Shown in pieces: positions 41,878-52,660 of a stretch of DNA of 64,000 nucleotides. The position numbers and the translations under genes are program-made. The stretch covers positions 372,001 through 436,000 of the forward strand of contig OU342634.1 in the NCBI GenBank assembly GCA_910589415.1. The letters run 5' to 3'. Every line of letters starts with the position of its first letter. Within the stretch, counting starts at the first letter, position 1. Under the pieces are notes generated by a model. That model was given only the letters and a program-made list of their open reading frames with translations. It ran no database searches and was not told where the DNA came from. The stretch comes from Malachius bipustulatus (Eukaryota; Arthropoda; Insecta; Coleoptera; Melyridae).

Positions 41878-44800
41878 ATGTCTACTCAGCAAGTGCCTGC
41901 CGAGCTTCTACAAGCTATCTCCAGTTTGCTAGCACAAGCCATACAGACTTCCGTAAATGAGACGGCCGGTCAATCAGAGCATGCCGCAATGCCGGGTGCT
42001 GCCGGAACACAATTACGTGCACCGCCATTTGCAATTAGTGAGTACCGCTCCTCTGATACAACGAGTATTGCAGATTATTTCAAACGTTTTTCCTGGGCTC
42101 TCGAACTAAGCAGAGTACCTGAAGTGCAGCATGCCAATTATGCTCGTGTGTACATGGGTTCAGAATTAAATGACGCTTTAAAATTCCTTATCAGTCCTAG
42201 AGATCCTGCTGGATTAACCTATGAAGAGATTCGCACAACTCTGATCGATCATTATGATTCTACGAGAAACAAATACGCCGAAAGCATCAAGTTTCGTAGA
42301 ATAATGCAACATTCAGGTGAGACTGTTTCAAAATTTGCTTTAAGACTGAAACAGGCTGCTACTTATTGTGAATATGAGAATTTTTTAGACCGCATGCTAA
42401 TCGAGCAATTGTTATCTGGGTTGGCATCGCAAGAGATGTGCGACGAAATCATTTCTAAGAAACCGTCAAGTTTTAAGGAAGCATATGATATTGCACATGC
42501 TCTTGAAGCGACGCATAATACAGCAATGGAGGTGAAAACGTCAGTCACGCCAGAGTCAGCCCTTCAAAAAAATAAATTGGGTTACAGTCAACCTCGATAC
42601 AAGGACACAACCAAGCAGAGGAAGAGAGACAGATCTACTTCACGAGGTCGAGATAGAGCGTACAGAAGTTCCGCAACGCGTCAAGGCGAAAATCCCAGTC
42701 AAGCTTGTCAAGGGTGTGGAGGTCCACATAGCCGTAGCAACTGCAAATTTCGTGACGCCAAATGCCACCACTGCAAGAAGGTAGGACATATTTCAAAAGT
42801 GTGTAGGAAGAGATCGCAGACAACAAACAAAGTCGCAAATGCAGAATTATCGACGGAACCAGTCAACTTTGAAGACGATGTCAACAAAGTCTACGTCATC
42901 AATTCATTGAAGTCTACAGATCCATACATTATTGCTGTGCATATAAATGGGTCTACAGTCAACATGGAACTAGACTCAGGAGCACCAGTTTCAACAATTA
43001 GTGCCACTAATTGGAGTAAGATCAATTCAAATTTGTGCTTGAAAAAGTCAGATCGACGACTGATTAGCTACACCGGACACGCTGTAGAATGCATAGGCCG
43101 AGCATCAGTCACTGCCACGATTGGAGCTACATCAAGGAAGCTCAATCTGTACGTGGTCAAAGGAGAATACGACACGCTGTTTGGTCGTGATTGGATCACA
43201 GAGTTTGTTCAAGAGCTGGACTTCGCTAAAGTCTTTTCCAAGGACAACAAGGTCAATAAACTGTCAACATCAGGAAAATGCCTCACTACTGAACAAGAAA
43301 AACAGCTAAATCATCTCCTGGCACATTACGACGATATCTTCTCTACCGTTCCCGGCAAGTTAAAAGGTCCACCTGTGAAGATGCATCTCAAACCGGATGT
43401 CTCACCAGTGTTTTCCAGAGCACGAAATATACCTCAAGCTCTTCGTGACGCTTATGCACGAGAAATTGATGCAAAAGTAACATCAGGTTTCTACAAGAGA
43501 GTGGAATACTCAGAATGGGCGTCAACCACGCATGTAGTAGCTAAGAAGAATGGTAAACTTCGGATTACGGGCAACTATAAGCCAACCCTCAATCCAAGAA
43601 TTATTGTGGATGAACATCCAATTCCGAAGCCTGAGGACCTGTTTAATAAGATGAGAGGTTCTAGTCTATTCTGTCATCTAGATGTCACAGATGCTTACAC
43701 ACATTTAGAAGTAGATGAAGAATTCAGTCATGCTTTGACTCTCAACACACCAACACATGGCCTTATTCGTCCTACACGAGCCGTCTACGGTGCAGCAAAT
43801 ATTCCAGCAATCTGGCAACGCCGTATGGAGACCGTCCTGCAGAATCTGCCAAATGTGATCAGTTTCTTCGACGACATTATTGTATTCGCAAATGGATTCA
43901 ATAGTCTTCTCCAGGCGCTGGGTTCGACGTTGGAACGTCTTAGCAGTTGTGGACTGAAACTCAACAGAGCGAAATGTGTTTTTGCCGTTCCTGTTCTCGA
44001 AGCATTAGGGCACAGAATAGATGCCGAGGGCATACACAAATCAGATTCACACATCGAGGCCGTACGAAATGCACCAAAACCAAGCACTCCTGAGGAACTA
44101 CAGTTATTCCTGGGTAAGGCGACCTACTATACGTCCTTTATTAACGAGCTTTCGACCAGAATCCGTCCACTCCGGGACATGCTACTCATCGAGCCATTTA
44201 CTTGGACTCCTGCTGGTGAAAAAGCTTATCTGGACATCAAGGAGGCGCTTACATCACCGCAAGTGCTCATGCCGTATGATCCTTCGCTGCCATTGCTGTT
44301 AGCAACAGATGCGAGCAAGACGGGTCTAGGTGCTGTCCTCTCACATCGGCTTAGTAACGGTCAAGAGCGACCAATCGCTTACGCCAGCCGAACAATGTCA
44401 GCAACTGAACAACGCTATCCTCAAATCGACAAGGAAGCACTAGCTATAGTTTGGTCAGTACAGAAATTCTTTTATTACTTATATGCACGTCATTTTACGC
44501 TGATAACCGATCACAAACCACTGACGCAGATCCTTCATCCTGAGAAATCGCTGCCAGTATTGTGTATCAGCCGCATGGCAAACTACGCCGATTATCTGGC
44601 TCATTTTGATTTTGATGTAATGTTTAAGACAACGAAAGCAAACGCTAATGCTGATTACTGTTCACGAGCACCATTGCCATCGATGATCAATGCGATCAGT
44701 CTTTCAACCTCACAAAGAGAAGAAGAAGCTGAAGAGTTTGACGAATTCGATAGATTTGTTTTGTGTCAGATAAAACAACTACCGACTCAAGCAGAAACTA

Positions 44801-46119
44801 TTGCAAAGGAGACAAGAAAAGATCCTCATTTAGGCAGAATCATCAGACTGTTAGAGACAGGTCAGGATTTATCTTGCCATGATTTCAAGGCTCCCGAGGT
44901 CAAGTATACTTATGCTGCGAACTGCTTAATGTTTGAGCATCGAGTTGTAGTGCCACCACTGCTGCGAGAAGTAATCCTCAATGACTTGCATGCAGCACAC
45001 CTGGGTATGGTGAAGATGAAAAGTTTAGCCCGCTCTTTTGTGTTTTGGCCTGGCATCGATGCTGATATAGAGCGCACCGCTAGATCATGTGCAAACTGCG
45101 CTACGCATGCGCACGCACCTCCAAAATATCGTGAACACCATTGGGAGTATCCCAAAGCACCATGGGAACGCATTCACATCGACTACGCAGGTCCTGTTGC
45201 TGGTATGATGCTGCTGATCATCGTGGATGCGTATAGCAAATGGTTGGAAGTCAAAGTCACGGAATCAACGACGACAGCCGCTACAGTTTCTATATTGGAT
45301 GAACTATTTGCATCATATGGTGTGCCAGTCACCATAGTCTCAGATAATGGTCGTCAATTTGTATCCGAAGACTTTAAAACATTCTGTCAAATGAAGGGAG
45401 TAAAATACCATAAGCTAACTGCACCATATCATCCTTCGACCAACGGTCAAGCTGAAAGATATGTTCAAACAGTTAAAGATGCCCTTCATGCCATGGGGAC
45501 AACCAGAGGAACACTGAAGCTAAATCTCAATGAGTTTTTATGCCAGTACCGGAAAGCAGCCCATAGCACTACGGGACAAGCCCCAGCTCAGCTGTTTCTT
45601 GGTCGTAACATACGAACTCGACTGAATTTGGTCATTCCAGATGATGCCCATAAGAAAGTCATCGAGAAGCAACAAGCAGAGATGAACCATACCTTTCGTT
45701 CCTTTCGTCCCAACCAGTCCATTTATTTTATTTCAGGCAATCCAAGAATGGAGAAATGGGTTCCAGGTACTATTGTAACACGCCTGGGAGACCTACACTA
45801 TGAGGTTAGTTATCGAGGGAAGCAGTTCAAGAGACATGTTGACCAGATTCGTTCGACCAATCAACCAATAGATCGTCACGACAACAACACTGAGCAACCT
45901 GGTCAAGAACCGCCAAGAAGAGTTAGATTTTTTGGAATTGTTGAATCACCCGAAGTTGCTGAGCAAACCAAGTCGGAAACTGTTTTACAATCAACTGGTT
46001 CAACACCAAGGTCAACACCGAGCAGCGTGGAACAGTCAGCTTCATCCGTAGTCTCTACTCCAAGACTGCCACGCAGATCGCAGAGATGCCGACGTGCCCC
46101 TATCCGATTCTCTCCATAA
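41878..46119 (+). CDS. Gypsy Gag-Pol polyprotein, intact (1413 aa)
   Basis: A single open frame from ATG. Residues about 1-270 are Gag (SIADYFKRFSWALELSRV; LIEQLLSGLASQEMCDEI). Two zinc knuckles CQGCGGPHSRSNC and CHHCKKVGHISKVC lie at 277-309, and protease ELDSGAPVSTIS near 366. Reverse transcriptase has HLDVTDAYTHLEV and SFFDDIIVFA near 663, and RNase H ATDASKTGLGAVL near 809. Integrase has a CANC zinc end and catalytic HIDYAGPV, VSDNGRQFV and NGQAERYVQ (about 1100, 1155, 1192). A Ser/Thr-rich tail follows. No stop or frameshift interrupts it. The protein would copy element RNA into DNA and integrate it. Confidence 0.96.
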   Translation: MSTQQVPAELLQAISSLLAQAIQTSVNETAGQSEHAAMPGAAGTQLRAPPFAISEYRSSDTTSIADYFKRFSWALELSRVPEVQHANYARVYMGSELNDALKFLISPRDPAGLTYEEIRTTLIDHYDSTRNKYAESIKFRRIMQHSGETVSKFALRLKQAATYCEYENFLDRMLIEQLLSGLASQEMCDEIISKKPSSFKEAYDIAHALEATHNTAMEVKTSVTPESALQKNKLGYSQPRYKDTTKQRKRDRSTSRGRDRAYRSSATRQGENPSQACQGCGGPHSRSNCKFRDAKCHHCKKVGHISKVCRKRSQTTNKVANAELSTEPVNFEDDVNKVYVINSLKSTDPYIIAVHINGSTVNMELDSGAPVSTISATNWSKINSNLCLKKSDRRLISYTGHAVECIGRASVTATIGATSRKLNLYVVKGEYDTLFGRDWITEFVQELDFAKVFSKDNKVNKLSTSGKCLTTEQEKQLNHLLAHYDDIFSTVPGKLKGPPVKMHLKPDVSPVFSRARNIPQALRDAYAREIDAKVTSGFYKRVEYSEWASTTHVVAKKNGKLRITGNYKPTLNPRIIVDEHPIPKPEDLFNKMRGSSLFCHLDVTDAYTHLEVDEEFSHALTLNTPTHGLIRPTRAVYGAANIPAIWQRRMETVLQNLPNVISFFDDIIVFANGFNSLLQALGSTLERLSSCGLKLNRAKCVFAVPVLEALGHRIDAEGIHKSDSHIEAVRNAPKPSTPEELQLFLGKATYYTSFINELSTRIRPLRDMLLIEPFTWTPAGEKAYLDIKEALTSPQVLMPYDPSLPLLLATDASKTGLGAVLSHRLSNGQERPIAYASRTMSATEQRYPQIDKEALAIVWSVQKFFYYLYARHFTLITDHKPLTQILHPEKSLPVLCISRMANYADYLAHFDFDVMFKTTKANANADYCSRAPLPSMINAISLSTSQREEEAEEFDEFDRFVLCQIKQLPTQAETIAKETRKDPHLGRIIRLLETGQDLSCHDFKAPEVKYTYAANCLMFEHRVVVPPLLREVILNDLHAAHLGMVKMKSLARSFVFWPGIDADIERTARSCANCATHAHAPPKYREHHWEYPKAPWERIHIDYAGPVAGMMLLIIVDAYSKWLEVKVTESTTTAATVSILDELFASYGVPVTIVSDNGRQFVSEDFKTFCQMKGVKYHKLTAPYHPSTNGQAERYVQTVKDALHAMGTTRGTLKLNLNEFLCQYRKAAHSTTGQAPAQLFLGRNIRTRLNLVIPDDAHKKVIEKQQAEMNHTFRSFRPNQSIYFISGNPRMEKWVPGTIVTRLGDLHYEVSYRGKQFKRHVDQIRSTNQPIDRHDNNTEQPGQEPPRRVRFFGIVESPEVAEQTKSETVLQSTGSTPRSTPSSVEQSASSVVSTPRLPRRSQRCRRAPIRFSP

Positions 46120-46139
46120 ATCAAGGGCATAGTCCTCAT

Positions 46140-46156
46140 TTGAAAAGAGGGAAGAA
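46140..46156 (+). promoter_or_regulatory. Polypurine tract
   Basis: TTGAAAAGAGGGAAGAA immediately before the 3' LTR. Confidence 0.85.
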
Positions 46157-46455
46157 TGTTGTGTACTGAAACTTGAATTAACTTAAGTTCATACGAACTT
46201 ACATCCTGTCAGAGACACGACGCGTCTCCCACCCCTCGAGTAGCAGGCTGCGCCGTTTACGTCATTTAAAATATATTATTATTGTTGTTATTATGACTAC
46301 TACCTAGTTACGAATCTGTTCCATCCTCTAAAATTTATGTCACGCAATTTTTTGAATTTAATGTTGTATTACAATTACCTAATAAACGTAATTATGAAGT
46401 TGTGATCGATTGAGATAATCAAGGATTTATTTTACCCACAAATAAGTACATAATA
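46157..46455 (+). repeat. 3' LTR (299 bp)
   Basis: I find no difference from 41441-41739. Confidence 0.95.
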
Positions 46456-47114
46456 TGGATGCTAGGCATACTTGAGGAAAACGGAAATTTCTTAAAGGAA
46501 ATTCTCTGGACCGACGAGGCTACCTTTAATAGTGATGGTAGAGTAAACCTTCATAATATGCATTATTGGTCCGCTGAAAATCAACGTTGGTTAAGAGAGA
46601 GAAGTGCAGCAGGGGACGCTGGAGCCTAAATGTGTGGTGCGGTATCATTGGGGACAGAATTATTGAACCTTACTTTTTTGATCAAGCTTTAACTGGTAAC
46701 CGCTTCTTAGAGTTTTTGATCAACGACTTGCCAATTTTGTTGGAAGATGTGCCACTCGAAACTAGGAGAACTATGCTTCTGCAATTAGATGGTTGTCCGG
46801 CACATTATTCAATTAATGTCCGAAACCATATTTACTAGATCTTTCGAGAACGCTGGATAGGAAGGGGAAGCCGATTTCCTTGTCCGGCAAAATCTCCCGA
46901 CTTGACATGTCATGATTTTTACTTCTGGGGACGCTTAAAAGACATTGTTTTTCAAACTCCACCAACAACACGAATGGATATGGAAAACAGAATTCGAAAC
47001 TCAATTCCTCAACTATCAGCGGCAGAAATCGAGGCTGCGGTTCTGCTGACTCAAGAAAGACTGGAACAATGTGTGGAATATGACGGAAGGCAATTTGAAC
47101 ACAGAAGGCATTAA
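46456..47114 (+). pseudogene. DD41D transposase, catalytic part
   Basis: EILWTDEATFN holds the first Asp. A frame change near 46600 leads to RGRWSLNVWCGIIGDRIIEP and LLQLDGCPAHYS (second Asp), then a stop after NHIY near 46838, and PCPAKSPDLTCHDFYFWG (third Asp). The spacing between the second and third Asp is 41 if the stop counts as one residue. It ends QFEHRRH. One frameshift and one stop make it inactive. It continues the N-terminal part across the gypsy insertion. Confidence 0.85.
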
Positions 47115-47894
47115 TCTTTTTTCAAAATGGGTCCTTTTCAGGACCACAACTTTATTTAAAAGGAAAATCGTTACGAAAACGCGTGAGGAGTTTGGCTTTT
47201 GTTTCCATGGCCTACTAATTGCCTTCTTATCGAAAGCGACCGATGCATTTTTAAATGGGGATATATGAATTTTGTTGGTTTGGTATTTTTTAAATAATTT
47301 GAGTTAGGAAAATGATATTAAGATGCGGTTTGAGCAAGCTTATTGGTTAATCATTTGTCTATTTTCTAGTCTAAAAAAAGTCATATCATTGCATTTAAAT
47401 TTTTTGAGAAAATCCAATATTTTGGTTATAATGTCGAATAACGCCCTCTATCGGCGGCCGTGTAGGTCACAACTGTCATTGTCACAAGAAACCTAAAAGC
47501 CCAAGAAATGCTCTTTCCAATTATACCAAATTTATCCAAATCATTGAAGCCGTTTCGAAGTTACAGGCATTTGTTTAAAACAACATTCAAATACCCCCCA
47601 CCACTTTATTTCGAAAGATAGAGAAAAATTGTTCCTACAAAAAATGTTCGACTTTAAGTTAGCATTAAAACGCAAATACTTTTTTGTTACATTCATTGGG
47701 GAAAATCACAAGAAACGTAACTTTATGTAATTCAAGATGGTGCAAACGCCCTCTGGCAGCCATCTTGGAAACTTGAAAATAATTTCCAGCATTTTCCCTT
47801 GCCCACTTAACCTATAAAATTTTTTACCGTAACTCTCTACGATCATTAGTTTCTGAGATACAGCCGCTTACCTCGCTTATTGGCCCACCCTGTA

Positions 47895-48242
47895 CATAAC
47901 ATCAACTGGCTTAATTACTCAAACTTCACTGACGAAGAAGGCCGTGAAGCGGAATCGTTTGCGATCAGCTGTGGTTTTACCCAGCTCGTTGATGAACCAA
48001 CACGCATTCCCGATCGCGAGGGAGAGTTTGCTAGCCTGTTGGATCTGTTTTTGACCACGAACCCTCAAATGTATACTAGTACGGTGAAAGCCCCACTAGG
48101 TTCCTCAGACCATAAACTAGTCTCAACATCTTGTGTCCTACCAATTACTAGTGTTAAAGAAGCAAGTAAACCTCGTGTAGTCTGGCACTATAGATCTGCT
48201 AAATGGGAAGAACTCAGGGAATATTATCGAGATTTTCCATGA
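47895..48242 (+). pseudogene. LINE family 2 endonuclease, C-terminal part
   Basis: Continues GDFNV from 40093 with HNINWLNYSNFTDEEGREAE, then FTQLVDEPTRIPD, LLDLFLTTNP and LGSSDHKLVS, which carries the catalytic Asp-His pair. It stops at 48240-48242 in the linker to the polymerase (EYYRDFP). Joined across the DD41D insertion, all endonuclease motifs are present but in broken frames. Confidence 0.9.
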
Positions 48243-49228
48243 AGGAGTGTTTGTTTCGGCTCTAATGATCCATCTGTTTGTGCTAGGGAAGTTGCTCAAG
48301 TCATCCTAACAGGCATGGAAGCCTACATTCCCTTTTCAAAAAAACAGCCCTCAAACAGCAAACCATGGTTCAACAAAAGATGCAAGGAAGCTGTCGCCTC
48401 CAAACAACTGGCTTTACGCCAACGGCGAGAGAGCCCCGACAGCATAAACCACCACAATTTCATCCTTGCTCGAAACAGATGCAAGGAAATAATAGATCAA
48501 ACCAAGGAAACTCACAACCAAAGAATTAGGAACAAACTTCTCTCCTGCCCTAACGGTTCGAAATCTTTTTGGTCTGTAACTAAGGCAGTCCGCCAGAACT
48601 TCACCAGATCCACGATTCCACCACTTACACGGACAGATGGGACTATCGCATCCACGTCTACTGAGAAGGCGAACTTGTTGGCGGGAGTCTTTTCTTCATA
48701 CTCTTCCGTCGACTTTCATGGAAGAACTCCGCCAATAATCCCTTCCGTGGAGCCCAAAATGTCAGACATTGTTTTCCGACAGCGTGTCATAAAGAGCATT
48801 ATGTTAGCCTTAGACCCAAACAAAGCTTCTGGGCCCGATGACGTACCTGTTATCGTACTAAAAAAATGCGCCACTGAGCTGTCATCTGTTTTCTGTCGAC
48901 TTTTCAACTTGTCGTATAAAAAGGGAATATTTCCTTCTTGCTGGAAATGTGCACGGATCCAACCTATTCCCAAGAAAGGCAAAAAGACTATACCAAGTAC
49001 CTAACTATCGACCAGTGGCACTGCTTTCAGTAATATCCAAGATTATGGAGAAAGCTATTAACCAACATCTTTTAAAATACTTGGAAGGAGCTAATATTAT
49101 CAGCGACCGCCAATACCGATTCCGTAAACAGAGGTCAACTGGTGACCTCCTCACTTACGTCACCGAGTTGTGGAACAGCGCAATCGAGCACCATGGGGAG
49201 TCTCGAGGGGTTGCGCTTGATATTTCTA
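48243..49228 (+). pseudogene. LINE family 2 linker and RT fingers
   Basis: The 229-codon frame 48315-49004 has KPWFNKRCKEAV and KSFWSVTKAVRQN. Then LALDPNKASGPDDVPVIVLK is the K/NKAxGPDxI block of non-LTR polymerases, and KCARIQPIPKKG follows. A frameshift near 48990 leads to NYRPVALLSVISKIMEK and FRKQRSTGDLLTYVTE. It is then interrupted at 49228 right after the ALDIS strand that carries the first catalytic Asp. The polymerase resumes at 50321. Confidence 0.88.
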
Positions 49229-50320
49229 TACCTTTTCAACGTCAATTTCAGAAAAAGTAACACCAATTTCAGAAAAAGTAAAATCCAATTCAGTAAAAGG
49301 GGACTTCAATTTCAGAATAGTTAATTCAGATTCAGAAAAAGTAATTTCAATTTCAGAAAAGTAAACTCAGATTCAGAATAGGTAAAGTCAACTTCAGAAA
49401 AAGTAAAAACAACTTGAGAATAAGTAATTCCAATTTAGGAAAAAGTACTAATTTTATTACCTTCAGATAAATGTTTAATAGTACCATCAATTCATATTAT
49501 TAAAGTGTTTTAAACTTTATGTTATAATTACATTAAAGTGGGTAGTGATTTCACAAGCGCTTAATCAAAATTATCACAAGTGTCATGAAGGTATACCGAA
49601 CCAAAATATTAACAAGATGGTAAGACGTAGGCAAAATTTGAAGGCGATGAAACCTACGAACGCGTATTATACTATACACTAAGTTGAAACAGAAGGTACC
49701 TAATAAATTTGAAGTTTCTAGCAGTAAATGGAGTGCCCCAATGTGTAATGGTATCGACGGAAGGTGTTATGCACCCCAAACGCCTAGGCCTTCAAGGCCC
49801 TTTCGGTCTCGGTGTCAATCCCACTGGTCCTCACCGCCCAATCGATCGCATATTACATTTGTCATAAACATTCGAAAATTAATCTGCAAAATAGTGTGGG
49901 CTGAGCCAAGATCGAACCCATGATCTTGGGCTCCGTCGCCAGAGTCACCCATGCACCAGGAGCTTTTGTGGGGTGCCCTACAAAACAACTAATACATCAC
50001 AGTAAATAAACATACTGTAACATACATCACACCGAAAAAATTATGAAAATAAACATATTATGTACCTATAGTATAATAAATGCATTTATAAAAGATGATT
50101 TATTCACAGGAAGACCCTTAAATCTAATCTTCTGAAACTGCTTTTACCTATTCTGAATTTGATTTACCTTTCTGAAATTGAAGTTACCTTTTCTGAATTT
50201 GATTTTACCTTTCTGAAATTGAAGTTACCTTTAACTGAATTTGATTTAACTTTTTCTGAATTTGATTTAACTTTTTCTGAAATAGAGGTTACTTTTTCTG
50301 AAGTTGACATTGAAAAGGTA
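49229..50320. mobile_element. TA element with arrays of TTCAGAAAAAGTAA motifs
   Basis: Starts TACCTTTTCAACGTCAATTT and ends with the inverse (GACATTGAAAAGGTA), TA at 49227-49228 and 50321-50322. Removal restores LDIS|RAFDR in the polymerase. About ten degenerate 20-23-bp units built on TTCAGAAAAAGTAA run inward from the left and as many, inverted, from the right. The centre holds a SINE. No transposase. Confidence 0.9.
49700..49985 (-). mobile_element. Second tRNA-derived SINE family
   Basis: Minus strand: A-box-like TGGTGCATGGGTGAC, B-box GGGTTCGATCTTGG, then an unrelated body. Unlike the SINEs at 21488 and 38733. It sits in the centre of the TA element; exact ends are uncertain. Confidence 0.65.
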
Positions 50321-51472
50321 TAGAGCTTTCGACCGTGTTTGGCATGATGGACTGTTGGCAAAACTGCAGGCCTATGGCATGCCCGAGAAATTCTGCTTGT
50401 GGCTTGCGAGTTATCTCGGAGATCGTTCATTACAGGTGGCAGTCGATGGAGTCATTTCTGAGACCTTTTCCATCAATGCCGGTGTGCCTCAGGGATCCAT
50501 TTTATCTCCGACTCTCTTTCTAATATTTATAAACGACTTGCTTGAAACAACAAAAAATCCAATATACAGTTTTGCCGACGACAGTACCCTCATATCTTCT
50601 TATACGTTAGATACGCGAACATCTGCCATCGACGCACAGACTCGCAGGGAGCAAGAAGTTGCCATACTTAACAATGACTTGCAAGACATTCTAACTTGGG
50701 GCGATAGAAACCAAGTCCAATTCAATGCTGGAAAAACTCAAGCAGTCATCTTCTCCAAAAAGACCAACGTTTTGGAGCCAGTTATATGATGATGGCGGGA
50801 CACTCCCTTACCCCAGCGTCATCTCTTCGTTTACTTGGAGTGAGCCTCGGAGCAAACATGTCTTGGCACGATCATGTTGCTGGTCTGGCGAAGAGTGCTT
50901 CTCAAAAACTTGGAACACACTTCCGCACGAAGAAATTTTATACACCACAACAGCTTCTCCTCTTATAAGGCTCAAATCCGACCACCCTTGGAGTACTGCT
51001 CACATGTTTGGAGCTCAGCTCCCAAACATACGCTGAGACTACTCGATTCTATTCAGAAAAGAGCCATCCGCTTGATTGGGGACCCAGATTTGACAAAAAA
51101 TTTAGACACTCTCGAACATCGAAGAAGAGTAGCTGACCTGAGTCTGTTTTACAGATATTTTAATGGAAGGTGTTCAAAAGACGTGGCCCGCTTGATCCCA
51201 CCAAACAAGACCGGGCAGATATACACGTCGAGCCGCAGACGCTCATCCGTATCAGGTTCAGCTCGTTACACCTCGTACCACCCTATTTCAGACTTCTTTT
51301 ATGTACAGAACCGCATCACTTTGGTATAGCATTCCAAAGGGCGTGTTTCCCGAAGTATACAACTTACAGAGATTCAAGGTCAACGTGAATCGATATATCC
51401 GCTCATGCACCGCTCCCAGAGCGTCATAGGGATTTCCCTGCAGTGCATGTGCATTTTCAATAAAAAAAAAAC
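50321..51472 (+). pseudogene. LINE family 2 RT palm, thumb and C-terminus
   Basis: AFDRVWHDGLLAKLQAYG, then VPQGSILSPTLFLIFINDL and SFADDSTL, the FADD catalytic box. Frameshifts near 50789, 50965 and 51290 follow, but the homology continues: LRLLGVSLGANMSWHDHV, PPLEYCSHVWSSAPKHTL with IQKRAIRLIG, and LWYSIPKGVFPEVYNLQRF. It ends at 51427 with a short 3' UTR and an A-run at 51461-51471 (AATAAAAAAAAAA). The whole LINE was therefore full-length on this side. Jockey/CR1-like by its motifs; the clade is not certain. Confidence 0.9.
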
Positions 51473-51604
51473 TGTTTGTAGAGAAATGTGCTTGATCATA
51501 ATAATAATAATAATCAAAAGGGCATGTGCTGGTTCAAAATTACAATAAATAAATTTAAATAATTCAAATAACCATAGATTGGATGAAACGTGGTGTTTGG
51601 ATAA
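51473..51604. repeat. Fragment of the gag-only element's LTR
   Basis: TAGAGAAATGTGCTTGATCA plus (ATA)n and the following ~100 bp match 55851-55985 with several differences. An older copy of the same LTR, cut at 51604. Confidence 0.8.
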
Positions 51605-52350
51605 ATTTCTAAATTTCAAGTAAATTTTAACAAGATGGCTGATCTATGACAGTAAATTGAGCAGGAAACAAAACAATAACTTAATTAAATACACGTCAGT
51701 GTCAAAGAATTCATTTCATGCAGATTCAATTCTAACTGATTTTCAGCGTTTATGTAACTCATTTTAAAATCAGTTAGAATTGAATCTGCATGAAATGAAA
51801 TCTTTGACACTATTTGACGTGTATGTAATTAAGTTTTTGTTTCGTTACCTGCTCAATTTACTGTCATAGAATCAGCCATCTTGTTAAAATTTACTTGAAA
51901 TTTAGAAAGTTCCTGCCAGGCATCAACAAACTATTAGAAGGACGTTTATCTCGATAACGGTTCGCTCTATCGAAATAAATAGACATTTTTTATGTAAAAA
52001 ATGTGAAATAAAAAGAAAATTAACCTTAAAAAACTGTAAAATTATTATTTTTATTGTTTTCTTTCAAGTGAATGAGGGGCAGGGGGTTATGCCATCCCTA
52101 AGTCTATGTATGTGCTATCAAAGATTATGAAACACTATTCTAAACAGTCCAAAATAAAACCAAAAATTATCAAAATCGGTCAAGAAATAAAAAAGTTATT
52201 TCAAAAAATTTATTTTCAACCCTCAACTTCAACAGCTAATATCTTTGTAGGGGTGTCTCTGAGGAATTAATTTTATAGATATTTTTTTCATTTATTTTTA
52301 CGAAATTTATCCAAATCCGGGAGATTGTCCACATATTATGGGACAACCTG
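51605..52350. mobile_element. Truncated second copy of the CAGG-TGTCCCATAATATG element
   Basis: Matches the right part of 5919-9892 (palindrome arm with AACAAGATGGCTGA, GAGGGGGTTATGCC-like block, CCAAATCCGGGAGA end) and ends CCTG before TA at 52351. The left side is missing. One palindrome is present; there is no TCAGG tract. Confidence 0.85.
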
Positions 52351-52352
52351 TA

Positions 52353-52370
52353 TAGGTTTGGGTCCTTTCA
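52353..52370. repeat. Possible outer end of an LTR copy
   Basis: GGTTTGGGTCCTTTCA matches 56640-56655, where I place the LTR end of the gag-only element. Confidence 0.5.
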
Positions 52371-52660
52371 ATTCACTAATGGCATCACTAATGACTTTAG
52401 TAATGGCTTCACTAATCACTTCGATGTCAATGATGATTGGCGACTGGCGGACGGCGGTGGCGGGCGAGAAAACATCACGTAAACCTTCAGGATAAAACAC
52501 GACAACTGACAATAATGACCACGGGAACGGCTTTAATTTTGGAACCAGAACCACTTAGTCCCGCCCTGTGACGTCACACTGACGGCGTCTATTATTTTCG
52601 TTCTTTACCTAAAATTTATGTTTTCAACCCTTACTTCGTAGAATCTCTAAAGCAATATAG
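52371..52660. other. Unassigned spacer
   Basis: Contains a 72-codon minus frame (52336-52554) without recognisable family. Its last part (52612-52650) is shared with the insertion at 24161. Confidence 0.4.

Larger units (their letters stand above)
41441..46455 (+). mobile_element. Intact Ty3/gypsy retrotransposon
   Basis: 5,015 bp with two 299-bp LTRs that look identical base for base, primer site, one open 1413-codon Gag-Pol and polypurine tract, flanked by TGGAT (41436-41440 and 46456-46460). It sits inside the transposase of the DD41D element. All parts needed for retrotransposition of a single-frame gypsy element appear present. Confidence 0.96.
40094..47892 (+). mobile_element. DD41D mariner-like element with ~0.7-kb inverted repeats
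   Basis: Starts CAGGGTGGGCCAATAAGCG, ends with the inverse, TA at 40092-40093 and 47893-47894. The inverted arms span about 40094-40805 and 47180-47892. Without the gypsy inserted at 41441-46455 the element is about 2.8 kb. It encodes a transposase related to that at 1934-2920 but in the plus direction. Confidence 0.92.

Noticed and set aside
52353..52558. Conserved exon suggested by a 72-codon minus frame
   Set aside because: It begins in an LTR end and a transposon boundary; no splice sites or family match.
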